Source: Cordylochernes scorpioides (taxonomy: Eukaryota; Arthropoda; Arachnida; Pseudoscorpiones; Chernetidae). Taken from it: DNA of 64,000 nt. The notes beneath the pieces were generated by a model. That model was not told the origin of the DNA and made no database searches. It saw nothing but the letters and a program-made list of their open reading frames with translations. Numbering within the stretch: position 1 is the stretch's first letter; the number at the start of each line of letters is the position of its first letter. A program made the position numbers and the translations under genes. Below, piece by piece: positions 21,985-35,064 of this stretch. The stretch is from assembly GCA_030710605.1 (NCBI GenBank), contig CP092877.1, positions 76,357,148 through 76,421,147 on the forward strand. Direction: 5' to 3'.

Positions 21985-22355
21985 ATGTAGTTTGTGATTA
22001 TGCTGTTGGATGAATGCAGTGTGGCATGTTGGTTAGAAGCAGGCGTGGTTGTTGAGTGATGGGTGGTAAGGACACACAGGAAACAGGATCCAGAGGCAAA
22101 AACCCGTGAGGAAATAGATCGGAGAGGAAAAATAGAAGGTCCCAGAACAACCCCTAGAACAACTGGCGTCGAGACCACCTCGGTGAGAACTGAACCTTGA
22201 TCATCCCGTCTAGCCGCTTTAAGTCAGATAAGTCCCCTAGGTGAGAATGAAGTCGTGATTCTTGTTTACCAAGGGGGTTGTTTGTTAACCTGGCTATCTT
22301 CCCTCTTTCCTCGTACTCCCATACAGGCCATTTTACGTATTTCCAAATATTATTA
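21985..22355. repeat. Dispersed repeat, about 370 bp (copy 1)
   Basis: Aligns with 35065-35425. Shared pieces include AGGACACA, GATAGGATCCAGA or its variant, TCGGAGAGGAAA, GTCGAGACCACCT and TATTTCCAAAT near the end. No coding capacity. It may be a SINE or an LTR; the ends are not well defined. Confidence 0.55.
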
Positions 22356-22614
22356 TATATATAAAGTAATAAGAATATAAATATTTATTAATGGTATGAA
22401 TATCATTTGATACTATATAATACCTTTGATTATTCAAGTTATTATTTGGATACAGAGAGTTTTTTTTATAATATGTGTATGTGTGTGTGTTATTATGAAG
22501 ATATGCTCTATATTTATATACAGACAATATGATTCTTAAGAAAAAAAATATTTAGATGTATAACCCTTCAATAATTCCAATAATATGATGTTAACATGAC
22601 TTGATTCTGTTCAG

Positions 22615-23397
22615 GTGGGCTTCGCTTGTGGACTTGTCCTCGTGGCTTTTGCCATCTCAGGCCTGGAAGCAAAGGCTGTTGAGTTGATCAAGAAACCAAA
22701 GGAACTGGTGGCAGACAAGAAGGACTTGAAGGCTGAAGCTTCTCACCACTATGACTCCAAGCATGGAGGTGGCGACTATGGCGGCCATGGAGGTGGTCAT
22801 GATGGTGGCTATGGAGGCGGACATGGAGGTGGCTATGGAGGCGGACATGATGGTGGCTATGGAGGTGGACATGGAGGCGATGGTGGCCATGGGGTCGGAG
22901 GCTACGGTGGTGGACACGGAGGCTACGGTGGTGGAGGCTACGGGATGAACGACCATTCCCACAAAGAAGACCATAAGCATGACCATAAGCACGGCCACAA
23001 GCACGGCCACGACCACAAACATGGACACAACCACGGCCACAAACATAGCCATGGCCACAGTCACAACGAGAACCACAATCATGGACATAGTCACGGCCAC
23101 AAGCATGGACATGATCATAAGCACGATAACAAGCATGTTCATCATCACGAGCATCATCACACTCACCACCATCACCACAAACATCATCATGGTCATGATC
23201 ACAAAGAGAATCACAAACACGGACATGATCACAAAGAGAATCACAAGCACGACCACAAGCATGGTCACAAACACGGACATGACCACGGACACAAACATGG
23301 TCATGAACATGGACATTCCCACAGCCATTCTGGAGGTGGTGGTGGTGGAGGTTATGGAGGTGGCCATGGAGGATATGGAGGCGGTGGACACCATTAA
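22615..23397 (+). CDS. Gene C main exon: secreted Gly/His-rich protein
   Basis: The exon starts after TTCTGTTCAG at 22614 and codes for 260 residues. The signal core VGFACGLVLVAFAISGLEAK is followed by AVELIKKPKELVADKKDLKA, SHHYDSK, a Gly-rich stretch with GGHDGGYGGG units, the KEDHKHDHKHGHKHG opening of the His-rich region, the HHHEHHHTHHHHHKHHHG core and two KENHKHGHDH units, then a short Gly tail ending GGGGHH. TAA is at 23395-23397 and AATAAA at 23431-23436. It belongs to the C-F subfamily, which has His where A/B have Asn or Tyr in the core. Function is unknown; extracellular metal binding is a reasonable guess. Confidence 0.88.
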   Translation: MGFACGLVLVAFAISGLEAKAVELIKKPKELVADKKDLKAEASHHYDSKHGGGDYGGHGGGHDGGYGGGHGGGYGGGHDGGYGGGHGGDGGHGVGGYGGGHGGYGGGGYGMNDHSHKEDHKHDHKHGHKHGHDHKHGHNHGHKHSHGHSHNENHNHGHSHGHKHGHDHKHDNKHVHHHEHHHTHHHHHKHHHGHDHKENHKHGHDHKENHKHDHKHGHKHGHDHGHKHGHEHGHSHSHSGGGGGGGYGGGHGGYGGGGHH

Positions 23398-23729
23398 TGA
23401 GACTTCCCTCACTGACGGTACTGTAAATTTAATAAATATTTTGGACATGATATCTATTGTTTCTTCTAATTAAATACCTACAACATGAATAAACCTTTTT
23501 AATAGCCATAAAAAAAAGAGTAAAAGGCAAAGTCACAATTAAAAAACAGATAATTTCTTAATCAGGTATGTGAACCCAGATAGAAAATAAAAGTAGTTAT
23601 TATGCCGGAAAATTTTTTATTTTTATCTTTTATTCCACACTAAATCAAATTTCTCTACATAAATATCTTATATCATCTTCTAAACATATTTTCGGCCTTA
23701 TAAATCTTAAAACGTTAGAATTTTTCAAT

Positions 23730-26290
23730 TACAACAACAACAACAACAACAAAAAGCCTTTTTTAGGGTCACTGACCCTATACAGGATTCACCAGAGGTA
23801 TGCATAAGAACAAAACAGTGAGACAAAGGAAACAACGATATAGACAGAAGAAAAAGGAAAAAAAAAGAAAAAAACAAGAGAAAGAGGGAAGCAAGAAAAA
23901 CAACACAAAAAGAGTAGCAGTAAGAAAGTGAGGAGTGAGTGTCACTTGGCCTTCTTCTGAGATATGGACTAGTGGAAACCATAAAACGCCGTAGCAATAT
24001 ACTTATTCTGGGTCATATTGTCAATTATTGATGGAAGTGAAGCACAGAGTTGCCCAGTTTTGAGCATAAGGGTTCTTCTTTCAGAGCAGAGCAATCAAAA
24101 ATATAGTGAGTGATTTCATTTTTTAGTTTTGAATTACAGAAGGTACAAATCGGGTCCTCACCGAAGAGTATCATGGTGTGGTTTTCTCTAAAAAAAACTT
24201 GAAAGTATTCTAACTTGTGCGAGTAGTCTTACAACCGGGAAAGGAAAATCCCCTAAAAGGTATCCCTCCGTCATGAAAGATATGTGAATGTCTTTGTAGT
24301 GAGAGCATAGCTTAGATTTATCCATTCTTGTAAGGTCGTTTTGTATAGATTGGTCTGCCGCTGTTTTTAAGAGCCCTGTAATCGCACTCGTCAGAGTTTC
24401 AGGATCATCACAGGAAACAAGTGCAGGGGATCCATTATTGTTAAGCAGATTGGTGAGCTTTTTAATGAAACCGATGGGTGTGCCCGAAGCATTAGACAGT
24501 TCCCGTGTTCTATTAAAACATATACGCGGCAATCTGTCACTACTCATATTCAACACCCGCAGCTAATACTTCAGGGTTAATTTTAAAGCTGTTACACTCA
24601 ATGAGATAAGACCGGTTTCTAATCTGATTATATAGCCTGGAGTGTATCTGGGCAGATTCAGGAACCTACGGATAAATATGTCTTGTATACTGTCCAGTAA
24701 GTCTTTATGCTCTGTTGCCCACAATGGAGCGGCATACATCAGGACAGCTCTCACTATTGTATCAAAGAGTTTGATTGATAAATTTATTGAATTTGCTTTT
24801 GATTTTATTAATATTGGGTGTGTGGCGTTAATTGCTGTAAGTGCTTTTCCTTTAAAGTAATTTGCCGGGTGAGTAGTTGTTATTTTTGGTGTCAGAGGGA
24901 ATCCCAAGTATGTATATCTTGAAGTTATTGTTATGGGTCTATCATTCTATTTGAGGGTTTACCTCCATTACGGAACACCATAATCTTTGACTTGGACTCA
25001 TTTAGTGTCATTAAGTTCTCATCGAGATATTCTTTCAGTATTTTGATCTTCTTTTGAAGGTTCATCCTGGACTCACCTATAATTGCTATGTCGTCGGCGT
25101 ACAGCAATAAATGGATATCTCCAAATTCTGGCAAATTTACACTCGTCAGGTCTGAATTATTATAAAAATTTCGATTAAGTTCGTGATAAATAATATAATG
25201 AGCAGTAGGGAAAGTGGTTCTCCCTGGAGGACTCCCGAGTTTATCTTAATACTTTCCGTAAATGATCCCTTCCATCTGATAGCTTTAGTTGCTTGTTCGT
25301 AGTAACTTCAGATCGTACTTATGAATTGGTAACTTATGCCTAGGTTGTAAAGTTTTCTCCAAAGTATTGAGTGAGGTACAGTATCAAATGCCTTCCTTAG
25401 ATCGACAAAAAAAGACATATATTTTTTACTCTTTTTTCTTAATGATAGTTGGATTAAAGTAGTTAGTGTAAATATGTGGTCAATATATGATCTTCCTTTT
25501 CTAAATCCCGCTTGGTTTTCCGATATAACCCTTCTTCCCTCGACCCATTCCTCCAGTCTTGATCTTAGGATTGAAGTGAAAAGCTTTGATACATTGCTAA
25601 TCAGTGCAATACCTCGGTAGTTGGAGGGGCTGTTCTTATAACCATTTTTAAAGATTGGGTGAATAGTGGAATTAGTCCAAATTGCTGGGTATTTTCCAGT
25701 CGTCATAACACTATTGTAGAGTTGTTTCATCAGCAGTATGTACGAATCAAGGAGTTTTTTTAATACTTCATTGGGGATGCCATTGGGCCCGCATGCCTTG
25801 TTACTCTTCAAACCAGCTATCTCCTTGTATATGTCTGCATTGGTTATCTCTGAGTCCAATATAGGATCGTTCTGAGAAATCACATTATGTAAATTACAAA
25901 TTCTCATTTTTTTCTCTGTAGTCATTAGTTCGCGGTAAAAGTTCAGCCAGTCCTGTATAGCTATTTCTCCTTGGATTATAGGTGTGCTTTTGTAGAGCGC
26001 AATAGTTTTCCAGAAGGTCTTTGAGTCTTTAGCATTTCTGAGTATTTCCTGTTTTTCATTATCAAAGCCTTTTCTTTTTAGATCCAATAAAGCGAGATAT
26101 TTATTTCTGGAAGAAGCATAACATTCCCTGTCTTCCTATCTATTTGTTTTACGATATTTCTTCAGACTTTCTTTTGCCAGTTTTTTCAAATCATAGCAGT
26201 CCTTATCGAACCACGGCTTAGATTTCCTGGGGCCGCCCTTAATAGAGTACGTTATTTTTGCAGATGACATTGCTGAATTATCCAATTACA
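23730..26290 (-). mobile_element. Non-LTR retrotransposon (LINE), 5'-truncated, decayed
   Basis: Minus-strand reading, right to left: an endonuclease/RT linker with KPWFDKDCYDLKK, the reverse transcriptase, a thumb-like segment, a C-terminal CxxC zinc motif (DPICTFCNSKLKNEITHYIF) and a 3' tail of GTT repeats at 23732-23751. The endonuclease is missing, which fits 5' truncation. Several frameshifts separate the blocks. The arrangement is that of a Jockey/CR1-type element; I cannot fix the clade. Confidence 0.85.
24188..26240 (-). pseudogene. LINE reverse transcriptase (broken)
   Basis: Blocks: 26087-25308 with GPNGIPNEVLKK, NYRGIALISNVSKLF, ENQAGFRKGRS and DLRKAFDTVPHSIL; 25134-24931 with the YADD active site (HLLLYADDIAIIGES); 24907-24563 with VRAVLMYAAPLWA and RRFLNLPRYTPGY; 24556-24188 leading to the zinc motif. 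RT catalytic motifs survive but the frame changes at least three times. Confidence 0.88.
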
Positions 26291-27060
26291 TATGTCAGCC
26301 TAAGCTCAATCTATACTAATGGACAAAACTTAAGGAAGTTGCACCTTTCAGCATGTATATCGGGATTCAGACAATAACTCTGAAAGATATTTGATACACA
26401 GCGACCTTTATTAAGGACACACGAGATACCGAAGCGTAAACAAATTTACCTTTCTCCTTCAAAAAAAATACACCTAACCAGCAATATCAAAGATTCTCCA
26501 ATCACTTGAATTTTATCTGTTAGTGTATTTCAGTTCATTAATAGAAAGAGAAAAAATATATTTTAAAGTTCTCTCTGCTCAGCTAGCTCCTTTTCTTTAT
26601 TTTCGTCTTCATAGCGAAAGTCAAAGGTTTTGAATTTTATTTTTATTTCGTGTCTATCTGCTAGTTTCAGAAGTTTTAAGTTACTTTGAATACAAACGTT
26701 AATAACAGAAGATATCTAACTTGATTAGCGCAGATGCTATTTTTATTCTAACGTCAAATAGTTAAAGGTTAAAGTACGTGTTGTGATATATGATTGCATA
26801 TATATGCCCATTGTTGTAATAAAACAAAGAAAAATCTTTATGTAATAAAAACTCGATTAGACCTTATGCCTATTTCGATATAAAGCAAACAAGTGAAATA
26901 TGGACAAAACTGTTTAAAAAAAAAAAAAAAAAAAAATAACACAGAAATAATAAAGAAGACAAAACAAAACAAATTTAAACCACCAAGAAAGAAAATCAAT
27001 AAATACATTGAAGAATAACCAAAAAATAACACCTTCAGATAAAGGAAGAAAACAAAACAG
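26290..27060. other. Spacer between LINE and Penelope-like element
   Basis: AT-rich with a poly(A) run at about 26917. Around 27030-27060 the words SDKGRK in another frame resemble the start of the Penelope RT core, so the element may reach to about 27030. Confidence 0.4.
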
Positions 27061-27062
27061 AA

Positions 27063-28627
27063 CAATTATTACAAGATAAAGAAGTTTATGAAGAATTAAC
27101 TAAAGACCCACTAACTAACATCACCAAAGAATTCAATAGAAAACTAAACAAAATTATACACACATATAAACTCAATAAGAAAGCTTTCGAAAATTTGAAA
27201 GCAGAAGAAAATAATCTTCCCAACTTCTACGGCTTACCAAAGATCCATAAGCCTAACACACCATTACGTCCCATAGTTAGCTATGCTGGCTCTCCTCTCT
27301 ATCCTCTCACGAAATATTTGTCGTCAATAATATCTCCATTCCAGAAGCAACTTCCTCATACAATCCCCAATCCCATAGTAGCAGTTGAAACTATCAAAAA
27401 TCTACAAATTCCCAGTGATAATCAGATGGTTTCATTTGATGTAGAATCCCTCTACACATCAATCCCACACGACGAAGCTCTCCTAGCCCTCAAGTCTTTT
27501 CTAGAACTCCATCCTGAAATAGTCCTCCCTATTCCCAAAGAAGCCCTGATAGATTTATTGAAGCTTTGTCTAGAATATAGCTATTTTAACTTCAAAAACA
27601 GATTTTTTAGGCAAATAAGAGGTTTGCCTATGGGCAACCCTATTTAAGCAGCATTGGCAAACATTTTCATGAATGAAATAGACAAAATAATTACTGAAGC
27701 AAATAATTTAAAATTTTATTATGGATGAGATATATTGACGATGTATTTTGCATAACTAAAACAGAAATTGAAACTTTCTTATATTTTCTGAATAATCTCA
27801 AACCTTATTTAAAGTTTACACACGAAATAGAAATCAATAATTCTTTAGCATTTTTAGACATTCAACTAGTAAGAAAAGAACTTCATATAGAAACCACCAT
27901 ATACAGAAAACCTACGCACACAGGAAACTATTTAAATTTTAGCTCTTTTGGTCCGATTCATAATAAAATCGCGGTTGTAAAAACACTTTCCAAAAGATTA
28001 ACTACACATTGCTCAAATAGGAATATTGAATGAAAAGAAGAGAATAATATAATTTTTAAAGAGTTGATAGGCAATAATTATCCGAAGAAATTCATCAAGA
28101 AGCATTTTTACACTCCCAGAATCCCATCTTCAAACAATAGCAATGTTCAATCCGATAAAAGATATTGCTCTCTCCCATACAGTTACGGATCAGAAAGAAT
28201 TGCCAGAGTATTGAAGAAATATAATATAATTACCACATATCAATCTGCGCCAAATTTGAAACAAATTCTACGCCACTCAAACACCAAGAATAATAGTAAA
28301 AAGGAAAACAAAAGCAATATTATTTACAAAATTCCATGCAAAACCTGTCCAGCCACTTACATTGGAGAAACCAGCAAAGCATTGAAAGAACGCATTAACC
28401 AGCACAAAGCAGCTCTACGTATCCATAAACCATTATCTATCCTAGTAGACCATGCGCTAAACAATAGTCATATACCCGATTTTGACAAAGCATCAATATT
28501 ATACCAGAATATTAAAGAAAAACATTGCAGGTTATTTTTAGAAAGCTGGGCCTCTATAAAAGATACAGAAAGCATAAATAGAAAAATCGACCTACCAGAA
28601 ATTTATAGAGAATTTATATCTTCCTAA
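27063..28627 (+). pseudogene. Penelope-like RT with GIY-YIG domain (broken)
   Basis: Starts in frame at LQDKEVYEELTKDP; the true N-terminus is missing or frameshifted. RT motifs: FYGLPKIHKP, RPIVSYAGSP, SFDVESLYTSIP, GLPMGNP, then RYIDDVF (active site YIDD) and LAFLDIQ, with YRKPTHTGNYLNF typical of the family. The C-terminal GIY-YIG nuclease has IIYKIPCKTCPATYIGETSK then RINQHK. Breaks: TAA 27645-27647, a frameshift before 27725, TGA 28031-28033. The endonuclease marks it as a Penelope rather than an Athena-type element. Confidence 0.92.
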
Positions 28628-29000
28628 ATTATTTAATTATTATTTTTATTTTTTTATTATTTTTGCATATATTTATACTTGTAATATATTTATATTTATC
28701 AACACAACATATTGAATCATAATCCCTACTCATTTTTATTTTCTAATATTTATCAATCTTTTCATTTATTTAATCAAATGGTTATTTAATTGTATACTCT
28801 TTTAATTATTATTAAATATAACCATTGTACATATATTTTATATACAGTGAAATTTTCATCAGATAGTTTCTTACTTTGATCTTGTATAGCATGAGTGGAT
28901 CACATGCCCACGTGATTTAGTTTAAATCAAAAGCCTTGATAAAGAGAGGCGTGTTGCCCCTAGAAATATTGGCCGTTTAATAAATTCAGATCCAATATAT
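27063..29000 (+). mobile_element. Penelope-like element with GIY-YIG endonuclease
   Basis: RT and endonuclease coding region followed by a 3' region with CCTTGATAAAG and GATCCAATATATGC. These 3' words recur inverted at 52645-52725 and in part at 34960-35010, marking other copies of the 3' end. The gypsy element starts immediately after, at 29055. Confidence 0.85.
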
Positions 29001-29054
29001 GCTTTATATTTATTTATAGATATAATTCAGATTTGTTAATATAGTATATATATA

Positions 29055-29453
29055 TATTATATAATCTAAAAATATTATATAATCTAAAAACCTCAAATAT
29101 TTCTATATTTTAAAAAATATATACTTTATTTTATTCATTGATAATTTTATTTTTTGTTATCATCGTTTTTAGAAAGACTTTTAGTTTAGTTGTTTAGTTT
29201 TAGTTGTATAATTTTGTTGTAAATATGCGTAGTTAACCAATCAATCCTTTTAAATCACTAATATAGGATTAAATTATAAATTCTATATAATGTGAAACTA
29301 ACAAATGTGTAATCTTTCCTCAAGTAATTGAAAATAAAAGCTACTTGACGGTAAATATATTTTTTTTTTATCACGACTGCACCTCAACCCTTTATCTTAT
29401 CGATCCTTTGTCTTATCAACCCTTTATCAACAACAACAAATTTATTCATAACA
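29055..29453 (+). repeat. Gypsy 5' LTR
   Basis: Begins about TATTATATAATCT and ends TTTATTCATAACA. It contains AATAAAAGCTACTTGACGG. It differs from the right LTR visibly only in the T-run near 29360. Confidence 0.9.
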
Positions 29454-29532
29454 ATAAGTCGACAGGATTACCTGAATTTTCAACCTAATTGCTCTATAAA
29501 TTATTCAAATTTCATAAAACTATTTTTACAAA

Positions 29533-32500
29533 ATGTCTCGCAAACAAAGGAATGTAGAACACGCCATGACGCCAAATCCAAATACTATAGAAATACCGAA
29601 ATTTAATGGTCAAAATTTAAACATAATATCTTGGCTCAAATTCTTTAACAAAAAATGTTTACAGAAGAATCTTGATGAAGATTTTAAACAAAATAATATT
29701 TCAAATTATCTCGAGGGAGAAGCATTCAGTTATTACATAGAAGAACTACAAGATATATATAATTGGGGGGAAATAGAACAAAAATTAACATCATATTTTA
29801 CAATAAATGATTCAAATTTATTTAGTAGGTTTCTAAATTTAAAATATATTGATAAAGATTATCTGGAACAATATTTTAAGGAAAAATCTGCTTTAGCCAA
29901 AAAACTAAACCTAGATAAAACACTTTTATTAGAGGCACTTACAGATGGAATGCCAGATCACCTAAAAAAATATCTAATAGCTGCAAGAGTACAAGAACCT
30001 TCAGAATGGTATAAAATCACAACCCAATTAAAATTATCAACAAATAAAGAAGAAGAACCCCAACAACCCTCTACCAGTACAAGCACTCCAGTAAAAAATA
30101 TTAACTCCAACTCCTCCAAAGCTCATCAGTACCAGCCTTTTCCCAGGACAGCAGCAGCAACTCACCACCAGCAAGAACCCCACAAACCCATAAACCTACC
30201 TCCATACCCCTGCAAGATATGTGCATCTCACCAGCTACCCAACCAGTTCCATTTCCATAGAGACTGCCCACTTAAGAACAATAATCATCCGAAGCGCATC
30301 AACCCAGGTAGAACATTATTACTTTTCTCTGTATTTATAAATCAAATATCCTTACCCTGTGTACTTGACACAGCATCATCCATATCTATTATCCCTTTAA
30401 AATACTTAAATCATATTTATTATAAAATATTAGATAATTCCCCAAAAGAAAGAATAGGCCAGGTAGAAGGATTTACTTACCCATTATACAAAATATTAGT
30501 TAGGCTTAGCTTAGGTAAAATTACAAAGTATCAAGAAATGTTTGTTTTTTGTGATATTCCAATAGAATATCTTATTTTAGGTTTACCAACATTTTATATA
30601 TTTAAGTTGCAAATAGATTTTTCAAAAAACCTTCTTTTCCAAAATTATAAATTCTTGTATTCTTTTAATCCAAAAACTGATAATCAGAAATCATATGCCA
30701 CTACCCTATGTATTCCAGACCCATACTATGTTAAAAATTCATCTCTTTTAAAGATTAACCCATTGTGTAATTTCAATTCTTTTGATATGCCAACTACAAA
30801 TGTTAAGCTTATAGATCCTACTTCAAATCCCACTATTGATTATAACTCATATCACAGTATGCGACAACCGGACTCTATAACAAATTATAATTCATATTTA
30901 GACTTTAGCAAAGTAGATATTAATCCAAATTTCTCAAATCAAACAATTTCAGATATATTGCATAAATATAAGAATGTTTTCTCTAAACACAATTTTGATA
31001 TAGGACACATAAAGACTAACCCAATTTGCATATCTCTTTTAGATAATATTCCCATAGCACAAAAGCCATATAGGACATATTTTTACAATAATGCTGAAAT
31101 ACAAAAACAAATAACTGAATTATTAAAATATGATATTATTAGACCCTCATCTAGCCCCTATAGTTCTCCTGCATTATTAGTGAATAAGAAATCTGATGCC
31201 CCAAATCACCCCACAAGACTCTGTATAGATTATAGGAAACTTAATCAAAAAACAGTTCCAGAACATACACCAATTCCACTTATAGAACAAATTATAGATA
31301 GGTTATCACAGTCAAAAATATATACTATTCTAGATGTTAAAAATGCATACTGGCATATACCCATAGATGAAAAAGATAGACATAAAACCTCCTTTGTAAC
31401 ACAATTAGGATGTTATGAATGGAACAGACTTCCATATGGTCTAAAAAATGCACCTTCACAATTTGAAAGGATTATGAAGTCAGTTTTCACTAAACATAAT
31501 ATACACTATGCCTTAAATTATTTTGATGATATTATTATACACTCCAAAACTTATGAAGAACACATTAAACATTTAGATGACATATTAGGTATATTCGAAC
31601 AAGAGGATATAAAGCTGAATCTCAATAAATGCAAATTTTTACAAAAAGAAATACAATTCTTAGGATACACTATTAACTCAGGAAAATATACACCAAATAA
31701 CACAAATATTGAAGCAATTTTAAAGTTAAATAGACCATATAATATTAAAACCTTACAGAGATTTTTAGGCACCATAAATATTTATAATAAATTTATTCCC
31801 CATTATGCGCAAATTAGGGCACCTTTGAATGAACTTTTGTTAAAAAATGCTCCTTGGCTATGGAGTGCGAAACATGAACAAGCCTTCCAAACACTTAAAA
31901 ATTCACTCATATCACAGCCTGTACTATATATTTATGACCCATCAAAACCATGTCATTTATTCACAGACGCGTCAAGTCTAGGAGTAGCAGGAGTTCTTAA
32001 ACAACCAGATGAACAAGGCATTTTACACCCCATGGGTTATTTTTCAAGAAAACTTCACCCATATGAACAGAATTATACTGCCTCAGAAATTGAAACATTA
32101 GCTATCATTAATTCAGTACAAAGGTTTCACACATATCTAAACAACATACATTTTACCTTGCACACAGACCACTTACCTTTAAAATGGATCAAAAATGTAA
32201 AAAACCCACAAGGTAGATTATTTAGATGGTCCTTAATCTTATCTCAATATAGCTTTGACATAAAACATATTAAAGGATTAAATAATATAGAAGCAGACAT
32301 GCTATCAAGAGCACCTGTCTCATTTTACCTAACATATAATGAGTTAAAAGAACACCAAACAACAGAACAAATTAGTAGTGCTAAAATTAAAATACAAAAT
32401 GGTCTTTATATGATTAACAAGAAGGGTTTTAAAAGAGCTTATGTACCACAAACACTAAGACACAAATTATTAAACAAAGTACACACAAAGCATGGACATA

Positions 32501-33486
32501 TTGGAACAACTCAAATGACTAAAATAATTTCTCCACACTATTATTGGTCACATATGACTAGAGATATTGCTAATTACACCAAACATTGTGAAACTTGCCA
32601 GTTTAACAAGTCTAGGGATAACAGAATTGTTTATGGACCACTACAACAGATGCCAATAGCTACACACCCAAATCACATTTTTTCTCTAGATACATTGGGC
32701 GGGTTACATAATTATGGGACAACAAGACACAGTATCCATATGATAGTAGATCACCATAGTAGATTCCTTTGGGCTTTTCCAACAAAATCTGTATCAACTG
32801 ATTCTTATATAACTTGTCTAAGAAATTTATTCCAAATTAATAAGCCCGAAATATTAATAACTGACAGAAATGCAGCTTTTCTTAGCAGAAAATTTAAACA
32901 CTTTTTAGATAGAAATAATGTTAAGCATCTACTCACCAGTTCCCATCATCCAGAAACAAATGCAAAAGTAGAAAGACTAAATTCCACTATCATTAATAGG
33001 TTAAGATGTGAATATAATGCTAATTTAAAGATTCCTTGGACAAAATATATTCCTAAAATTACTGAAAGCTATAATTAAACAGTACATACCACAACAGGCT
33101 TTACACCTAAATTCTTATACTATGGAATACAACCACAGTATATAGAACATTGCACAGAAACACATACACCAATAGAAAAGGCAAGAAAATTAGCCATTGA
33201 AAGAACCATAAAATCCCATGAACACAGCAAACAACTTTATGATATTAAACACCCAGAACCCATTTTTAAAGAAGGAGATCAGGTATTAGTAAAAACCTTT
33301 ATTTATCCAAACACTGGTAAATTAACACAAAGATATATAGGCCCATTTACAATTTTAAAACAACTTTCTCCAGTCACATATGAAATAGATAAGCCTAATA
33401 TACCCCAAAGAAAACAAACAGAAATTATACACTCAAATAAGCTTAAATTATTTTATCCAGAAACAGATTTTTTTACTTCACTATAG
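29533..33486 (+). pseudogene. Gypsy gag-pol polyprotein with one premature stop
   Basis: ATG at 29533. Residues 1-180 are gag-like (no cysteine knuckle of classic form; CKICASH is present). The protease has DTASS with D279. The RT has LCIDYRKLN, LPYGLKNAPSQF and the active site FDD (F664-D666, where YVDD or FVDD is usual). RNase H has TDASSLG (D812) and TDHLPLKW. The integrase has an HHCC zinc domain (H987, C1019, C1022) and a core with D1053, D1111 and E1147, spaced D-35-E. TAA at 33076-33078 replaces the residue after SYN; the frame then continues with TVHTTTGFTPKF to TAG at 33484-33486. Gag and pol are fused in one frame. Confidence 0.95.
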
Positions 33487-33489
33487 CAC

Positions 33490-34035
33490 TAACATAGAAA
33501 ATGACTTTATAGTAAACCAAAATTCTAACACAAAGTTAATAGATATTGATGATAAACCATGTTTTTTACAGGAAGGCCATATTTTGGACATGGACAATGA
33601 AGAACAAATATCAGCACCAATTCTTAAGCCTTCACAAATAACTTAATGTCACTCCATACATCTATTAGCGTTTCATTACTCAACCATGTAAAAATAACAT
33701 TTTCTACGCTTTTGATATTTTGAAGTGTACCTAGCATAATGTAACAATTACTCAAATTTAAATACCTTTTTTTGCTTCATATACATTTTTGATATATTTC
33801 GCTCATTAATATTTCTTATATATACTTTTATTATAATTTCATAATTATATAAATTATTTGTAAACAAACTTTCTTTTGTTTATTATGAAAAAATGTGCGT
33901 ATTGATTTTTATTGTTTCATTTTTAATTATTTCTAAAGATTTATTGATTTCGTTTAATTAATTATTTCAATTACCAATTTTATTTTAAAATTTTTTAAAA
34001 TTTTATTTTTTTAGAATCTTTTCACAGGGGGGAAA
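33490..34035 (+). other. Gypsy 3' untranslated region
   Basis: AT-rich; ends in the purine tract before the right LTR. A short open stretch after the stop has no recognisable domain, and no env is present. Confidence 0.7.
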
Positions 34036-34434
34036 TATTATATAATCTAAAAATATTATATAATCTAAAAACCTCAAATATTTCTATATTTTAAAAAATA
34101 TATACTTTATTTTATTCATTGATAATTTTATTTTTTGTTATCATCGTTTTTAGAAAGACTTTTAGTTTAGTTGTTTAGTTTTAGTTGTATAATTTTGTTG
34201 TAAATATGCGTAGTTAACCAATCAATCCTTTTAAATCACTAATATAGGATTAAATTATAAATTCTATATAATGTGAAACTAACAAATGTGTAATCTTTCC
34301 TCAAGTAATTGAAAATAAAAGCTACTTGACGGTAAATATTTTTTTTTTTTATCACGACTGCACCTCAACCCTTTATCTTATCGATCCTTTGTCTTATCAA
34401 CCCTTTATCAACAACAACAAATTTATTCATAACA
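34036..34434 (+). repeat. Gypsy 3' LTR
   Basis: Same length as the left LTR (399 bp) and nearly identical. Confidence 0.92.
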
Positions 34435-34439
34435 TATAT

Positions 34440-35060
34440 ATAAATTCATAGCTTTATTTCAACGAAATTATATTAAAAGCATATAAACATCTTGAAAAAT
34501 AAATGTTTAAAATAGTATCAGAAAGTATATTTGCAAATCTATAACACTAGACTTTCTCATCGAAAACAAATATAATAATGGTATATTTAATATTTTAATT
34601 GCAGAACAAGCTTTTTGAATTAAATTTTGGTTCAAAAAGATTTATAAACTGAAAGATGGGGGCTGCTTAAAATCCAGTTGATGAGTGGGTCTCTTTCGCT
34701 GGTCGTATGTTCTAAAGTGAATTATTGCGCCATCTGAAGGTGATAATGCGAATTTTTTATCACATATATAGTTATATTTATTATTTTATCTTTAAAAAAC
34801 TGTGTGATGTGTGTCTGTCTATTACCCTTATATAGAAGAATAAAATTTTGTTGCGGCTCATCGCTAATGAACTAAACCCTCCTGTAAGTTTATTCTTCTA
34901 CCATTATGTAAGAATTGTCTTTAAACATATTTGTTTATATATATATATTTAAATAAAAAGGAATATATTGGATCAGAATATCATTTATTTTACCTATGAT
35001 CCAATATATGCCTTTTTATTTAAAAAATATTTATGGATTGCTTTATTTTCAATATATATA
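34440..35060. other. AT-rich spacer with a Penelope 3'-end fragment
   Basis: At 34960-35010 inverted copies of TATTGGATC and GATCCAATATATGCC flank a short AT core, matching the Penelope 3' terminal words. Otherwise no gene. Confidence 0.4.
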
Positions 35061-35064
35061 TATA

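Larger units (their letters stand above)
29055..34434 (+). mobile_element. Ty3/gypsy LTR retrotransposon, nearly intact
   Basis: Two 399-bp LTRs that look almost identical flank a single long gag-pol frame of 1317 codons broken by one nonsense codon. A purine tract (CACAGGGGGGAAA) precedes the right LTR. The flanks are AT dinucleotides, so a target duplication cannot be set. No standard TGG-type primer site follows the left LTR. Confidence 0.95.

Noticed and set aside
23725-23997. Minus-strand ORF ending in a cysteine run
   Set aside because: It is the LINE 3' UTR and its GTT-repeat tail read in one frame.
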